NCBI GenBank assembly: GCA_937901165.1
Contig: CALCGS010000024.1
Coordinates: 1-5,176, forward strand
Direction of reading: 5' to 3'
Origin: an uncultured Alphaproteobacteria bacterium
GTDB lineage: Bacteria; Pseudomonadota; Alphaproteobacteria; Rs-D84
Length of the DNA: 5,176 nucleotides
The notes under the pieces are model-generated. The model was not told the DNA's origin. It saw only the letters and a list, made by a program, of their open reading frames with translations, and searched no databases. This document shows positions 5,061 to 5,176 of the stretch, piece by piece. Position numbers and translations under genes: made by a program. Numbering within the stretch: the first letter of the stretch is position 1; every line of letters starts with the position of its first letter.

Positions 5061-5176
5061 TTAATCAAAAACCCTTCTAATGCGCAGCATGTTTTTACGG
5101 ATCTGTTTTGCAAGATCAATCACATCGGAATTATACGGGCGGTAAACACCGTAATTCATAAAGAAATCATCTTCAT
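5061..5176 (-). CDS. C-terminal end of an unknown phage gene (runs off the right edge)
   Basis: Thirty-eight complete codons including TAA are visible: residues EDDFFMNYGVYRPYNSDVID, then LAKQIRKNMLRIRRVFD. The acidic start and strongly basic helical end (KQIRKNMLRIRRVF) are seen; no domain can be named. The frame is open to the window edge. An internal ATG at 5159 has no Shine-Dalgarno sequence, so the gene probably begins outside the window. Its stop is 11 bases before the start of the two-span membrane gene, and those bases hold that gene's ribosome site, consistent with one operon. Confidence 0.6.
   Translation of the reverse strand, partial: EDDFFMNYGVYRPYNSDVIDLAKQIRKNMLRIRRVFD

Noticed and set aside
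4868..5119. Minus-strand 83-residue frame.
   Set aside because: It overlaps three better-supported frames with good ribosome sites, and its cysteine-rich irregular protein looks like an out-of-frame shadow.

Overview
The window is a piece of a tailed-phage genome or prophage, with every recognisable gene on the minus strand (read from high to low coordinates). The proteins match the SPP1/PBSX-type packaging and portal lineage of phages of Gram-positive and related Bacillota. Shine-Dalgarno sequences are strong (AAAGGA, AAAGGGG, GGGGTG), GTG starts occur next to ATG, and the DNA is moderately A+T-rich. This suggests a Bacillota host, but no host gene is present, so I cannot go below phylum or say whether it is integrated. 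Phage-wide lysogeny genes are not in the window.

Layout in the direction of transcription (right to left). At 5176-4777 are the 3' end of an unknown gene and two tiny membrane-protein genes. At 4768-4442 is a gene-free block built as a large imperfect inverted repeat. It has at least eleven copies of a GGTTCAAGATG-like element in mirror order, plus a matched pair of palindromes, around an A+T-rich core of about 100 bp. At 4428-4400 is a candidate promoter, followed by a 181-residue regulator with a sigma-region-4-like helix-turn-helix (4368-3823) and a 44-residue protein of unknown function (3808-3674). At 3670-3545 is a compact control region: tandem A-tract repeats, a near-consensus extended -10 promoter with a palindrome over the -10, and about 25 bases past its predicted start a good intrinsic terminator hairpin. 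The packaging and head genes follow: terminase small subunit (3512-3051), terminase large subunit (2984-1734), portal (1720-218) and the start of a minor head protein (218 to the left edge).

How they work together: the small terminase recognises phage DNA, the large terminase cuts and pumps it, the portal is the channel it enters through, and the minor head protein joins the same procapsid. The regulator lies directly upstream of the late control region, the usual place for a late-gene activator or antiterminator. Because a promoter is followed at once by a terminator ahead of terS, late expression may be controlled by readthrough, like the lambda pR'-tR' arrangement; this is inference. The mirror-symmetric repeat block is the most unusual object here and is not explained by any gene. 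It looks like an origin, partition site or multi-site operator.
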